A DNA stretch of 64,000 nucleotides from Janibacter sp. Soil728 (GTDB taxonomy: Bacteria > Actinomycetota > Actinomycetes > Actinomycetales > Dermatophilaceae), in assembly GCF_001428305.1 (NCBI RefSeq), contig NZ_LMRZ01000005.1, positions 248,001 to 312,000 of the forward strand, given 5' to 3'. Of this stretch, positions 1-9,132 are shown piece by piece (positions within the stretch are counted from its first letter, which is position 1; each line of letters opens with the position of its first letter). A program made the position numbers and the translations under genes. Under the pieces are notes generated by a model that ran no database searches, had not been told where the DNA came from, and saw only the letters and a program-made list of their open reading frames with translations.

Positions 1-290
1 GTCATGTGGTTGCCGTCCTGCGGCGTCGAGGCCTTGTCCCCCTGGGCGACGACGACGAAGGAGTCCGGCTCGGCCCGACGTGAGGTGATGTGGTCCACGT
101 CGACGGAGCTGCACCCTGCGAGGGCGGCGAGGAGGAGCTCCACCGGGGTGAAGTCGTCGGTCGAGCCGTCGCCGATGGTGATCGTGCCACCACGGGCGTT
201 GTGCAGCTCGTAGCGTCCGAGGGCCAACCGCGTCAGCTCCACGCTGCGGTGCCCCGGGCCCGATCCGCCCGTCGTCTCGTCACTCGTCAT
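1..290 (-). CDS. OsmC family protein, 3' end beyond the window
   Basis: The first 96 codons read on the minus strand from an ATG at 290, preceded by a GGAGG-type ribosome site. The translation has the OsmC/Ohr pattern: an N-terminal beta strand (GRYELHNARGGTITIG), then TPVELLLAALAGCSSVDV, in which the Cys of AGCSS is the first redox-active cysteine of the family. The second conserved cysteine and the C-terminus lie outside the window. Known members reduce organic hydroperoxides or are general stress proteins; which this one is cannot be told from the visible half. Confidence 0.85.
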   Translation of the reverse strand, partial: MTSDETTGGSGPGHRSVELTRLALGRYELHNARGGTITIGDGSTDDFTPVELLLAALAGCSSVDVDHITSRRAEPDSFVVVAQGDKASTPQDGNHM

Positions 291-360
291 GTCTGCCTCC
301 ACCTGCTGGGTCCGGTCCGCGTCCCGATCTGTCGGTCCGATCCTCGCAGACTCGGCCGAC

Positions 361-366
361 TAGCCT
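361..366 (+). promoter_or_regulatory. -10 box TAGCCT for a leaderless start
   Basis: TAGCCT ends 6 nt before the ATG at 373, so transcription should begin at or next to the start codon. No Shine-Dalgarno sequence is present. Confidence 0.6.
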
Positions 367-372
367 GAGCGC

Positions 373-969
373 ATGTCCGACACCTCACCCGGCCGCCTCA
401 TCCTCCTACGCCACGGGGAGACGCAGTGGAGCCGGGAGGGGCGTCACACCGGCACCACGGACGTACCGCTCACCGAGATCGGTCGCTCCCAGGCACGGGC
501 CAGCGGGCAGCGGTTGACCGAGCTGACGACAGACCCCGTGCTGGTGCTCTCCTCGGACCTGCAGCGCGCCCGGGTCACCGCCGAGATCGCCGGACTTGCC
601 GCACAGGTCGACCCTGACCTGCGCGAGTGGGACTACGGCGGGTACGAAGGCCGCTCCACCGCCGAGATCCGTCAGGAGAGCGGCACCGACTGGGATGTCT
701 TCCGCGACGGTGTCGTGCCGGGGGCCACTCCCGGCGAGACCGTGGAGGAGGTCGCCGCGAGGGCATCTCGCGTGCTGGTGCGCGCACGGCCTCACCTGGA
801 GCGCGGGGACGTCGTGCTCGTCGGGCACGGGCACACCTCTCGCATCCTGGCGACGGTGTGGTTGCGCACCTCACCGCGACTGGCGGCGCAGCTCACCCTC
901 GACCCGGCTCGGTTGTCGGTGCTGGGCCACCACCGCGAGGACCCGTGCATCGTCAGCTGGAACTGCTGA
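373..969 (+). CDS. histidine phosphatase family protein (phosphoglycerate mutase-like)
   Basis: This 198-aa protein has the histidine-phosphatase signature RHGE at residues 13-16; the His is the phospho-acceptor. The downstream SSDLQRARVTAEIAG motif, the EWDYGGYEG segment and the second catalytic His in VLVGHGHTSR complete the family pattern. It is probably a cytosolic small-molecule phosphatase (for example acid phosphatase or CobC-like). The substrate is not determinable, and no cobalamin genes are nearby. The start at 373 is supported by the adjacent TAGCCT and the RHGE position. The gene converges on the GCS2 gene with a 6-nt gap. Confidence 0.9.
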   Translation: MSDTSPGRLILLRHGETQWSREGRHTGTTDVPLTEIGRSQARASGQRLTELTTDPVLVLSSDLQRARVTAEIAGLAAQVDPDLREWDYGGYEGRSTAEIRQESGTDWDVFRDGVVPGATPGETVEEVAARASRVLVRARPHLERGDVVLVGHGHTSRILATVWLRTSPRLAAQLTLDPARLSVLGHHREDPCIVSWNC

Positions 970-975
970 CCCACC

Positions 976-2457
976 TCAGGGCAGCGGCCACGTGTGCACC
1001 GGGTCGTTGCTGTGCATGTGCTCGGAGTAGAGCCTGGTCATCTCGGCCAGGGCACCGGCCCGTTCGAGGCCCCCGTCCTCGAGCCGTCGCACGCACTCCG
1101 TCTGCCACACGGCTCCGTTGACGCCGGTGGTGCAGCGGCCCTCGATGACGTCGAGGTAGCGCGTGATCACGGTGTCGGACACGCCCCAGTCCTCGAGGCC
1201 ACGCCTGGCCATCGGCAGCAGGTGCCTGACCACCAGCTCGTCGGCGCCCAGCTCACCCAGGCCCGGCCAGTACAGGCGGGCGTTGATCCCGTCGCGGGCC
1301 GCCGCCTCGAAGTTGGCCTGCGCAGCGGGGAAGGACATCTGCGTCCAGATGGGCCGGTCCTCGCTGGCGAGCATGCGCACCGTGCCGTAGTAGAAGGCCG
1401 CATTGGCGAGGGTGTCGATGATTGTCGGGCCGGCCGGCAGCACGCGATTCTCGACGCGGACGTGAGGGCGGCCGTCGCCCGGGTCGTAGATCGGTCGGTT
1501 CCACCGGTAGACCGTGCCGTTGTGCAGGTTGAGCTCCCCCAGCTCCGGGGTCCCACCGGCGTCGAGCACCGCGACGGGGTCCTCTTCGGTGGCCTCCGCC
1601 AGGAGTGCGGGGAAGTAGCGCACATTTTCCTCGAAGAGGTCGAAGATGGAGGTGATCCACCGCTCGCCGAAGAAGACCCGCGGCCTGACCCCCTGGTTCT
1701 TCAGCTCGATCGGGCGGGTGTCCGTGGCCTGGCTGAAGAGCGCGATCCTGGTCTCGGCATGCAGGCGCCGTCCGAAGAAGAAGGGTGAGTTGGCGGCGAG
1801 CGCGATCTGGGGTGCCGAGATCACCTGGGCGGCGTTCCAGTGGTCGGCGAACTGACCGGGCCCGACCTGGAGGTGGAGCTGGACGGAGGTGCAGGCCGAC
1901 TCGGGCGCGATCGAGTCGGCGAAGGTGTGCAGCCGCTCCCCCGTCGGCCCCTCGATGTCGATGACGATGTCCTCGCCGCGGGCGACGAAGATCGAGTCGT
2001 TGAGCGCGGTGTACCGGTTGTTGGCACTGATCCACTCGCCCTGGAAGTGCTCGGGCCGGATCGTCGGCAGGATCCCGACCTGCAGGATGCTCGCGCCGGC
2101 CTCCCGCGCCTTGCCCTCAGCTCGGTTGAGGGAGGTGCGCAGGCTCTCCTCGAGCTCGAGTGCGGAGTCACCCGGCAACGGACGCGGTGCCACGTTGAGC
2201 TCGATGTTGAACTGCGCGAGCTCGGTCTGGTAATCGGGGTCGGCGATGGCCTCGAGCACCTCGTCGTTGACGAAGGCGGGCTGCTGGTCCTCGTCGACGA
2301 GGTTGAGCTCGATCTCGATGCCGGTGAGCGGCACCTCGTCGTCGAAGGCACGCTCGGCGAGCATCCGTTCGAAGACGTCGAGGTTCTGCCGTACCTTCTC
2401 GCGGTAGCGCTGGCGCTCCTCACGCGAGTAGCTCTGCGCAGTGACTTCCTTACCCAT
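976..2457 (-). CDS. glutamate-cysteine ligase family protein (GCS2 type)
   Basis: The 494-aa protein carries the GCS2 ATP-grasp-like fold seen in bacterial gamma-glutamyl ligases: GIEIELNLVDEDQQP near the N-terminus (the glutamate/metal site), QFNIELNVAPRPL, and a later VRVENRVLPAGPTIID segment. These enzymes join the gamma-carboxyl of glutamate to an amine; in actinobacteria paralogues serve ergothioneine or other thiol pathways, so the exact amine is uncertain. I place the start at the ATG with GGAGAGGTGGA just upstream rather than at the longer open frame. A -10 box TAGATT lies at 2489-2494. Confidence 0.82.
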   Translation of the reverse strand: MGKEVTAQSYSREERQRYREKVRQNLDVFERMLAERAFDDEVPLTGIEIELNLVDEDQQPAFVNDEVLEAIADPDYQTELAQFNIELNVAPRPLPGDSALELEESLRTSLNRAEGKAREAGASILQVGILPTIRPEHFQGEWISANNRYTALNDSIFVARGEDIVIDIEGPTGERLHTFADSIAPESACTSVQLHLQVGPGQFADHWNAAQVISAPQIALAANSPFFFGRRLHAETRIALFSQATDTRPIELKNQGVRPRVFFGERWITSIFDLFEENVRYFPALLAEATEEDPVAVLDAGGTPELGELNLHNGTVYRWNRPIYDPGDGRPHVRVENRVLPAGPTIIDTLANAAFYYGTVRMLASEDRPIWTQMSFPAAQANFEAAARDGINARLYWPGLGELGADELVVRHLLPMARRGLEDWGVSDTVITRYLDVIEGRCTTGVNGAVWQTECVRRLEDGGLERAGALAEMTRLYSEHMHSNDPVHTWPLP

Positions 2458-2488
2458 GACTCCACCTCTCCGCCGAGCGACTGTGATG

Positions 2489-2494
2489 AATCTA
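2489..2494 (-). promoter_or_regulatory. -10 box TAGATT for the GCS2 gene
   Basis: TAGATT on the minus strand lies 31 nt before the ATG at 2457. It would give a leader of about 25 nt carrying the GGAGAGGTGGA ribosome site. It is back to back with the leaderless promoter of the kinase gene. Confidence 0.5.
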
Positions 2495-2559
2495 CCCACG
2501 GGTCGCCCCTGTGGCGAGGATCAGACCATGGTCGGATGCGCGGTCCCCTCCGTCATGCC

Positions 2560-2565
2560 TACGCT
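2560..2565 (+). promoter_or_regulatory. -10 box TACGCT for a leaderless GTG start
   Basis: TACGCT is 6 nt before the GTG at 2572. This geometry, and the absence of any ribosome site, favour 2572 over the in-frame ATG at 2536. Confidence 0.55.
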
Positions 2566-2571
2566 CGCCGG

Positions 2572-3831
2572 GTGACACCCGAGGCCAGCGAGGCGCGTCG
2601 GGGTCCGCGCGACGCGGTCCCGGCGTGGTTCCGTGCGCACCGGGCCCTCGTCGACCTGCTCCTCGCCGGAGTCATCTGGCTCATGACGGGTGCGCTCTTC
2701 GGCGTCTCCTACTCCGGGCTGCCGGACAGTGATCCGGGGCTGCTCACCCTCCTCGTCATCGCCTCGGCGCACACCCTGCCGCTCACCTGGCGACGCACCC
2801 GGCCCGACGTCTCCTTCGGCATCATCGCCGTGGCGCACGTCGCCCAACTGGTGCTGACGGATGCCCCGATGCCCTCCAACATCTCGGTGCTGCTGTCCGC
2901 CTACGCGGTCGCCGCGTACTCGCGGCGCCGCCCGGTGCGGCAGGTGGCTCTCCTGGCCGCGGCTCTGGGCGGTGCCCTCGCGAGCTGGGACTGGGTCAGC
3001 TACGGCCAGACCAGCGTGTCGGGCCACGTGCTGCTCGCCACCTTCTACAGCGGGCTGGCCCTCGTGTGCTGGCTGTGGGGCGACCTCACGCGCAAGCGTC
3101 GGGAGCTGGTCTCTCGCCTGCGCGAGCAGAACGATGCCCTGCGTCGCGACCGTGACCAGCGTGCACGACTGGCAGCGCAGGACGAGCGGACCCGCATCGC
3201 CCGGGAGATGCACGACATCGTCGCCCACTCGCTGAGCGTCGTCGTCGTGCAGGCCGACGGGGCCGCCTACGCCGCAGCGCACTCGGCGGACTTCGACCGG
3301 GAGCAGGCTCGCCGGGCGCTCACGACGATCGGGACCACCGCGCGTGAGGCGCTGTCGGAGACACGTCGGCTGGTCGGGGTGCTGCGTACCGCGGAGGACG
3401 AAGGGGGTGACCCCACCGGCCTCGTGTACACCCCCACCGAGAGCCTGGGTGATCTGGCCGAGCTGGTGGACCGCGTTGCGGCATCAGGGATCGACGTCGT
3501 CCTGGAGCAGGATGTCGACCTGGCGACGGTGCCCCGGGAAACCGGGCTGGCTGCGTACCGGATCGTCCAGGAGTCGCTGACCAATGTCATCAAACACGCT
3601 GGTCCCGGTGCCCGGGTGCGTGTCCTCGTCGAGTCCGCCCGCGGCCTGCGGGTGGAGGTCCGCGACGACGGCCGGGGTGCGGCAGCGAGCGACGACGGCA
3701 ACGGACACGGCCTGATCGGGATGCGCGAACGAGCTGTCAGCGTGGGTGGGACGATGACGGCCGGCCCGGCGACCGGTGGTGGCTACGTCGTTGCTGCCCA
3801 CCTCCCCTTCGACCCTGAGGACACCCGATGA
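2572..3831 (+). CDS. two-component sensor histidine kinase, NarL/DesK class
   Basis: The 419-aa protein has five or so hydrophobic segments between residues 20 and 165, then a coiled linker and a HisKA_3 dimerisation domain with ERTRIAREMHDIVAHSLS, where the phospho-acceptor His is residue 214. A HATPase_c domain follows, with the N box NVIKHA, DDGRG and GLIGMRERA. It has no large extracellular sensor loop, so it may sense through the membrane or through the adjacent exporter, as intramembrane-sensing kinases do. The stop codon overlaps the start of the response regulator by 4 nt (ATGA), so the two are translationally coupled. Confidence 0.93.
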   Translation: MTPEASEARRGPRDAVPAWFRAHRALVDLLLAGVIWLMTGALFGVSYSGLPDSDPGLLTLLVIASAHTLPLTWRRTRPDVSFGIIAVAHVAQLVLTDAPMPSNISVLLSAYAVAAYSRRRPVRQVALLAAALGGALASWDWVSYGQTSVSGHVLLATFYSGLALVCWLWGDLTRKRRELVSRLREQNDALRRDRDQRARLAAQDERTRIAREMHDIVAHSLSVVVVQADGAAYAAAHSADFDREQARRALTTIGTTAREALSETRRLVGVLRTAEDEGGDPTGLVYTPTESLGDLAELVDRVAASGIDVVLEQDVDLATVPRETGLAAYRIVQESLTNVIKHAGPGARVRVLVESARGLRVEVRDDGRGAAASDDGNGHGLIGMRERAVSVGGTMTAGPATGGGYVVAAHLPFDPEDTR

Positions 3832-4517
3832 GCGACCCGATCCGTCTGGCACTCGTCGACGACCAGGCCTTGGTGCGCGCGGGGTTCCGGATGGTCCTGG
3901 ACGCACAGGCCGACATGGAGGTGGTCGGCGAGGCGGGCGACGGGGTCGCTGCCCTGGACCTGCTCTCGAGGACCCCTGCCGATGTCGTGCTCATGGACAT
4001 CCGGATGCCGCGCATGGACGGTGTCGCCGCCACAGAGCGACTGTGCGCGCAGCCCGACCCCCCGCGGGTCATCGTGCTCACGACCTTCGACCTCGACGAG
4101 TACGCGCACGCGGCACTGCGGGCCGGCGCGTCCGGCTTCATGCTCAAGGACGCGGGGCCCGAGGAGCTGCTCAGCGCGATCCGGGCGGTGCACGGTGGGG
4201 ACTCGGTGATCGCCCCGAGCACGACCCGACGGCTCATCGAGCACTTCTCCGACCGGCTGGGGACTCCCCCTTCGCCCGCTCTCGACCCGGCCACGGACCC
4301 TCGCCTCGCCGACCTCACGGCGCGCGAGATCGAGGTCCTCGTCGCAGTCGCCCAGGGCCTGACCAACGGCGAGATCGCTGCCGAGCTCTTCCTCGCCGAG
4401 GCGACGGTCAAGACCCACATCGGTCGGATCCTGTCCAAGGCCCAGCTGCGCGACCGCGTCCAGATGGTGCTGCTCGCCTACGAGAGCGGTCTCGTGGACG
4501 TACGACCACGGTCGTAG
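3828..4517 (+). CDS. LuxR/NarL-family response regulator
   Basis: The 229-aa protein has an N-terminal receiver domain with the phospho-acceptor Asp57 in VVLMDIRMPRMDG, the conserved Thr in VLTTFD and Lys in MLKD. A C-terminal LuxR helix-turn-helix has the LTAREIEVLVAVAQGLTNGE pattern. It is the partner of the kinase immediately upstream. The ABC exporter 77 nt downstream is its most likely target. Confidence 0.95.
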   Translation: MSDPIRLALVDDQALVRAGFRMVLDAQADMEVVGEAGDGVAALDLLSRTPADVVLMDIRMPRMDGVAATERLCAQPDPPRVIVLTTFDLDEYAHAALRAGASGFMLKDAGPEELLSAIRAVHGGDSVIAPSTTRRLIEHFSDRLGTPPSPALDPATDPRLADLTAREIEVLVAVAQGLTNGEIAAELFLAEATVKTHIGRILSKAQLRDRVQMVLLAYESGLVDVRPRS

Positions 4518-4594
4518 TCGCCTCTCTCCCAGGCCTGCACAACCAGACCGGGGACCGATGTGCGGCACCCCCCTTCGCGACGAAGGTGGTGGGT

Positions 4595-5365
4595 ATGACG
4601 ACAACGACCCAGCACACACACCCGGCGACCACGCCACCCGGTGCCATCGCCGCACGGACATCGGGCCTGACCAAGACGTTTGGTGCGAAGGGAGCCGGCG
4701 TCACCGCCCTCGACGCGGTCGACGTGAGCATCGAGTCAGGGCGCTTCACCGCGATCATGGGTCCCTCCGGGTCCGGCAAGTCGACCCTCATGCACTGCCT
4801 CGCCGGTCTCGAGACACCCACGAGCGGCCAGGTCCTCGTCGGTGACACCGACCTGACCCGGTTGTCAGACAAGGCGCTCACGCTCCTGAGACGGGAGCGG
4901 ATCGGCTTCGTCTTCCAGTCCTTCAACCTGCTGCCGATGCTCACTGCGCGGCAGAACATCGTCCTCCCGCTCACCCTCGCCGGGCGCTCGGTCGATGCCG
5001 AGCGACTCGCCCACATCACCGGGATCCTGGGGATCGACGACCGGCTGAGTCACCGCCCGAGCGAGCTCTCCGGCGGCCAGCAGCAACGGGTCGCCGTCGC
5101 CCGCGCGCTGATCACCGCCCCGGACGTGCTCTTCGCCGACGAACCGACCGGAGCGCTGGACTCCCGCTCCTCGACGCAGATGCTGGCCTTCCTGCGCAGC
5201 AGCGTTCGCGAGCTCGGCCAGACGATCGTCATGGTCACCCACGACCCGCGGGCCGCGTCCTACGCCGATCGGGTCCTGCTGCTGGCTGACGGCCGGCTCG
5301 CCGGCGAGCTGCTCGACCCGACCGAGGACTCCGTCCTGGCAGCCATGAAGGGTCTGGGTGACTAA
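4595..5365 (+). CDS. ABC transporter ATP-binding protein (MacB/LolD type)
   Basis: The 256-aa protein has Walker A GPSGSGKS at residues 56-63, the Q loop in FVFQSFNLLP, signature LSGGQQQRVAVARAL and Walker B VLFADEPTGALD. The MacB-like family powers exporters or lipid-extracting permeases of the FtsX type, matching the next gene. The start is the ATG after GGTGGTGGGT; the open frame continues far upstream but overlaps the response regulator in another frame. The N-terminal His/Thr-rich stretch of about 20 residues looks unstructured. The gene ends 2 nt before the permease starts. Confidence 0.93.
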   Translation: MTTTTQHTHPATTPPGAIAARTSGLTKTFGAKGAGVTALDAVDVSIESGRFTAIMGPSGSGKSTLMHCLAGLETPTSGQVLVGDTDLTRLSDKALTLLRRERIGFVFQSFNLLPMLTARQNIVLPLTLAGRSVDAERLAHITGILGIDDRLSHRPSELSGGQQQRVAVARALITAPDVLFADEPTGALDSRSSTQMLAFLRSSVRELGQTIVMVTHDPRAASYADRVLLLADGRLAGELLDPTEDSVLAAMKGLGD

Positions 5366-5367
5366 CG

Positions 5368-7845
5368 GTGCTCTCCCTCTCTCTCGCATCGCTGCGCCAC
5401 CAGTCGCGGCAGTACCTCGCACCCGGCCTCGCGGTCGTGCTCGGCATCGCCTTCATCGCCGCCACACTCGTGCTCACCGGCACGATGAGCTCCTCGATCC
5501 GGCAGGCCGTGGCCGGGCAGTACGAGCCCTACCAGTCCGTCGTCGTCGCTGAGGCAACGGACACGGAGATCCCGTCGGGGGTGGCCGACCAGGTCGCTGC
5601 GGTCAAGGGAGTCACCGCAGTGGACCCTGTCCGCACTGGCGCCGGGCTCCTGCGCACCGCCACGGGCGAGTCCTACGCGATGATCACGACCGAGTCGGCC
5701 ATCACTTCGCACCCCGTGCTCGAGGGCCGCGCACCGCGTGCACCGACCGAGATCGCCCTGTCCAGGACCGTGGCCGCGGGCAGTCAGCTCGAGGTGGGCG
5801 ACACCGTTCCTGTGACCGCCGCTTCTGGTGAGTCCGCTGAACCCGTCCGGGCCACGGTCGTCGGGATCGTCGACGTCGCCGACGACCCGCGCTACGGCGG
5901 CGGCACACCCGCGGTCTTCGCCACACCGGAGGGCGTCACGGGGTTCACCGGCGCGAAGGGGTGGGAAGAGATCGCCGTCGTGGCCGCCACTGATGAGGCG
6001 GCCACCACCGCCGCCATCCGCTCCGCCCTCGAGACGAAGGGAGCGGACGTCACCGTCCTGACCGCTACTGAGCACGCGGACAACACGGTCACCGAGTTCA
6101 CCGGCGGCACCGACTTCCTCGCGGTCTTCTTCCTCGCCTTCGCGGTCATCGCGCTCTTCGTCTCCGCCATCGTCATCGCCAACACCTTCGCGATCCTGCT
6201 GGCCCGCCGCGCCAGGGAGACAGCCATGCTGCGAGCCGTGGGCGCGACCCGCGGGCAGGTCATCCGCTCTGCTCTCGCAGAGTCGCTCGTGGTGGGTGTC
6301 GTCTTCTCCGTGATGGGGGTGCTGGTCGGCATCGCCATGGCCTGGGGACTCACGAGGGCTGGCGCCTCGCTGGCCGGGGACGCCCTGCCCGACCTCGTCT
6401 TCACCGTGCCTGTCCGCGCCGTCATCGTGCCCCTCGTCGTCGGGGTGGTCGTCGTGCTCGTCGCCGCGCTGCGTCCGGTGGTCAGGTCCTCACGGGTGGC
6501 GCCGCTCGCCGCACTGCGACCGGATGCCGCGATCACGGGCCGTAGTCGCGGCGGTCGCCTGCGGATCGCTCTCGGTCTCGTCCTCATCGCCGCCGGTGCA
6601 GCCGCGCTCGTGCTCTCCGGCTCCCTTCCCTCGGTTGCGGTCGGCGTCGTCGGCGGACTCGTCTCCTTCACCGGGGTGATCATGGCCGGCAGCGTCCTCG
6701 TGCCCTGGGCCGCCCGTGCCGTCGGGCTCTTCGCCGCACGACCCTTCGGTCCGGCGGGCCGGTTGGCGATCGACAACGCGGTGCGCAACCCGGCGCGGGC
6801 CGCGGCCACCGCCTCGGCCCTGCTCGTCGGAGTCACGCTCGTGACGATGACGGCGGTCGGTGCCGCGACGACGCGCACGGCCCTCACCGACTTCATCAAC
6901 GCGCAGTACCCGGTCGATGTCGTGGTCGCGGGCACGAGCATCCCCGATGCCACGGCCGCGGCCATCCGCTCCACCGAAGGAGTCGCCGCCACCACCACGC
7001 TGACCGGGTCGAGCGTGAGCGCGAGCTGGGGCGCCTCGTCGGCCCGGCCGATGCTCACCGCGGTGAGCGACGGGCTGCGCGACGTCGTCCGCGACCCCGC
7101 CGCGATGCCCACGGTCCCTGACGGGACGGTGGTCGTCTCTGACGAGGCTGCCGGCTCCGCCGGGATCCACACCGGTGACGAGGTCATCCTGCAGGGGCCA
7201 GACGGTCGCACCCGGGTCCGAGCGCAGGTCGAGGGCGGCTTCGACACGGGCTGGCTCGTGACTGCCGCGACCCTCGCGGAGGTCGACCGTCAGCCGGCGA
7301 CGACGGCACTCTTCGCGAGGGTCGCCGACGGTGCCGACGCCACCGCAACGCTCGACGGCGTGACCGAGCTGGCTGCCGGGATCGACGAAGGGCAGGTGGG
7401 TGGAGCAGCTCCCGTGAGGGCAGCCAACATGCAAGCCCTCGACATCGCCCTCGCGGTCGTCCTCGCACTGCTCGCGATCTCGGTGGTCATCGCCGTCGTG
7501 GGGATCGCCAACACGCTCTCGCTGAGCGTCATCGAGCGCACCCGGGAGTCGGCGCTCCTGCGCGCGCTGGGCCTCACCCGGGGCCAGCTGCGCGCGATGC
7601 TCGCCATCGAAGCGGTGCTGCTGTCCCTCGTCGGCGTCGTCCTCGGTACAGCGCTCGGTGTCGCCTACGGCCTGGCTGGGGTACGCAGCCTCTTCGGGGA
7701 GCACATGACGGTCTCACCGACGCTGCCGTGGGGACAGCTGACGGCCGTGGCGCTCGTCGCGATCATCGCCGGGCTCCTCGCGTCCGTGCTGCCTGCGCGC
7801 AGGGCCGCCAGGGTCTCGCCGGCGCAGGCCCTCGCCGTGGAGTAG
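5368..7845 (+). CDS. ABC transporter permease with two FtsX domains
   Basis: The 825-aa membrane protein starts at GTG. It has one N-terminal helix (about residues 15-38), an extracytoplasmic domain of about 200 residues, and a first FtsX block of three helices near 250-370. Two more helices around 395-450 are followed by a second extracytoplasmic domain and a second FtsX block near 690-825 ending in the typical LPARRAARVSPAQALAVE. Paired with the ATPase and the two-component system it resembles actinobacterial antimicrobial-peptide or cell-envelope stress export modules. The substrate is unknown. Confidence 0.9.
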   Translation: MLSLSLASLRHQSRQYLAPGLAVVLGIAFIAATLVLTGTMSSSIRQAVAGQYEPYQSVVVAEATDTEIPSGVADQVAAVKGVTAVDPVRTGAGLLRTATGESYAMITTESAITSHPVLEGRAPRAPTEIALSRTVAAGSQLEVGDTVPVTAASGESAEPVRATVVGIVDVADDPRYGGGTPAVFATPEGVTGFTGAKGWEEIAVVAATDEAATTAAIRSALETKGADVTVLTATEHADNTVTEFTGGTDFLAVFFLAFAVIALFVSAIVIANTFAILLARRARETAMLRAVGATRGQVIRSALAESLVVGVVFSVMGVLVGIAMAWGLTRAGASLAGDALPDLVFTVPVRAVIVPLVVGVVVVLVAALRPVVRSSRVAPLAALRPDAAITGRSRGGRLRIALGLVLIAAGAAALVLSGSLPSVAVGVVGGLVSFTGVIMAGSVLVPWAARAVGLFAARPFGPAGRLAIDNAVRNPARAAATASALLVGVTLVTMTAVGAATTRTALTDFINAQYPVDVVVAGTSIPDATAAAIRSTEGVAATTTLTGSSVSASWGASSARPMLTAVSDGLRDVVRDPAAMPTVPDGTVVVSDEAAGSAGIHTGDEVILQGPDGRTRVRAQVEGGFDTGWLVTAATLAEVDRQPATTALFARVADGADATATLDGVTELAAGIDEGQVGGAAPVRAANMQALDIALAVVLALLAISVVIAVVGIANTLSLSVIERTRESALLRALGLTRGQLRAMLAIEAVLLSLVGVVLGTALGVAYGLAGVRSLFGEHMTVSPTLPWGQLTAVALVAIIAGLLASVLPARRAARVSPAQALAVE

Positions 7846-7886
7846 GCGGGCCCGGACCGGGGGTGGGGCGGCGCAGGGGGCCGTCC

Positions 7887-7913
7887 CACCCCCTTCGTCG
7901 GGCGAAGGGGGTG
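7887..7913 (+). terminator. hairpin terminator after the ABC permease
   Basis: Perfect 11-bp stem CACCCCCTTCG / CGAAGGGGGTG with a 5-nt loop and no T run. A second hairpin upstream (about 7858-7890, one mismatch) shares part of the left arm, so the two are mutually exclusive. Confidence 0.55.
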
Positions 7914-7943
7914 TCGCACCGGCGGGTTGTCGGTGCTCACTCA

Positions 7944-7949
7944 TAGCGT
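7944..7949 (+). promoter_or_regulatory. -10 box TAGCGT for leaderless sbcD
   Basis: TAGCGT lies 7 nt before the ATG at 7957. It favours this ATG over the longer in-frame start at 7927. Confidence 0.6.
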
Positions 7950-7956
7950 GGGGCTC

Positions 7957-9132
7957 ATGAAGTTGATCCACACCTCCGACTGGCACCTGGGCCGCTCCTT
8001 CCACGGGGTGGGGCTGCTCGGTGCGCAGGCGCAGTACGTGGATCATCTCGTCGAGACCGTCCGCAGCGAGGGGGTCGACGCCGTCCTCGTCTCCGGTGAC
8101 GTCTACGACCGTGCGCTGCCGGCGCCCGACGCGGTACGGCTGCTCTCCGAGGCCGCAACCCGACTCATCGACGCCGGAGCGCAGGTCATCCTCTCCAGCG
8201 GCAACCACGACTCAGCGATCCGACTGGGTTTCGCCTCGGACCTGCTCTCGCGGGCGGGGCTGCACATTCGGTCGGACGCCCGGAGCATCGGTCAGCCGGT
8301 GCTCGTCGACGACACCGCGATCTATCCCATCCCCTACCTCGAGCCGGCTGCGAGCTCGGTCACCGATGCCCTGGGCGTCACCGAGCGCTCCCACACGGCT
8401 GTCCTCGCCGCGGCCATGGACCGCGTCCGCACGGACGCGGCAGGACGGGGTCCGCGCACGGTGGCGATGGCTCACTGCTTCGCCAGCGGAGGCGCCACCA
8501 GCGACTCCGAGCGCGACATCACGACCGGTGGCGTGGCCATGGTCCCGGCGAGCACCTTCGACGGAGTCGCCTACGGGGCGTTGGGTCACCTGCACGGCCC
8601 TCAGCAGGTGAGCGAGAGCGTGCGCTACAGCGGCTCCCCCGTGGCGATGTCCTTCAGCGAGGCGGGCCACACCAAGGGCTCCGTGCTGTTCACCCTCGAC
8701 GTGGACGGCAGCGCTCACACCGAGCAGGTCGCCGCTCCGGTCCACCGCGAGCTGGCCGTCCTGCGAGGCGACCTCGACGACATCCTCGGCGGCCGTGAGC
8801 ACGCCGGCGCCGAGGCGAGCTGGGTCCAGATCACCCTGACCGACCCCGTCCGGCCGATCGGCGCGCTCGGGCGGCTGCGCCAGCGGTTCCCGCACCTGCT
8901 CCAGCTGCGATTCGAGCCCAGCGGCCGGGTGCAGTCGGTGCGCAGCTATGCCTCACGTGTCGATCGGCGCGAGCCGCTCGAGGTCTGCTGCGACTTCGTC
9001 ACCGATGTGCGGCACGGTGCTGCGGCCGACGAGGCCGAGCGCGACCTGCTGCAGAGCGCACTCGAGGCCGGGCGGCGGCGGCAGGACCGCTCCGAGGACG
9101 CGGGACGCACCAGGCGTCGGGGTGCGGCATGA
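7957..9132 (+). CDS. sbcD: exonuclease SbcCD subunit D
   Basis: The 391-aa protein is the Mre11-type nuclease of the SbcCD complex, which opens hairpins and processes double-strand ends. The metallophosphoesterase motifs appear in order: DWHLG near the N-terminus, SGDVYDR, SGNHD, MAHCF and GHLH. Length is normal for the family. The last codon overlaps the start of sbcC (ATGA). An upstream in-frame start would add ten residues, but the conserved beta strand begins at MKLIHTSDWH, so I start there. Confidence 0.96.
   Translation: MKLIHTSDWHLGRSFHGVGLLGAQAQYVDHLVETVRSEGVDAVLVSGDVYDRALPAPDAVRLLSEAATRLIDAGAQVILSSGNHDSAIRLGFASDLLSRAGLHIRSDARSIGQPVLVDDTAIYPIPYLEPAASSVTDALGVTERSHTAVLAAAMDRVRTDAAGRGPRTVAMAHCFASGGATSDSERDITTGGVAMVPASTFDGVAYGALGHLHGPQQVSESVRYSGSPVAMSFSEAGHTKGSVLFTLDVDGSAHTEQVAAPVHRELAVLRGDLDDILGGREHAGAEASWVQITLTDPVRPIGALGRLRQRFPHLLQLRFEPSGRVQSVRSYASRVDRREPLEVCCDFVTDVRHGAAADEAERDLLQSALEAGRRRQDRSEDAGRTRRRGAA

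Noticed and set aside
1840-2571. N-terminal half of the long open frame that includes the histidine kinase
   Set aside because: It runs antisense through the GCS2 gene and has no family pattern; the kinase begins at 2572.
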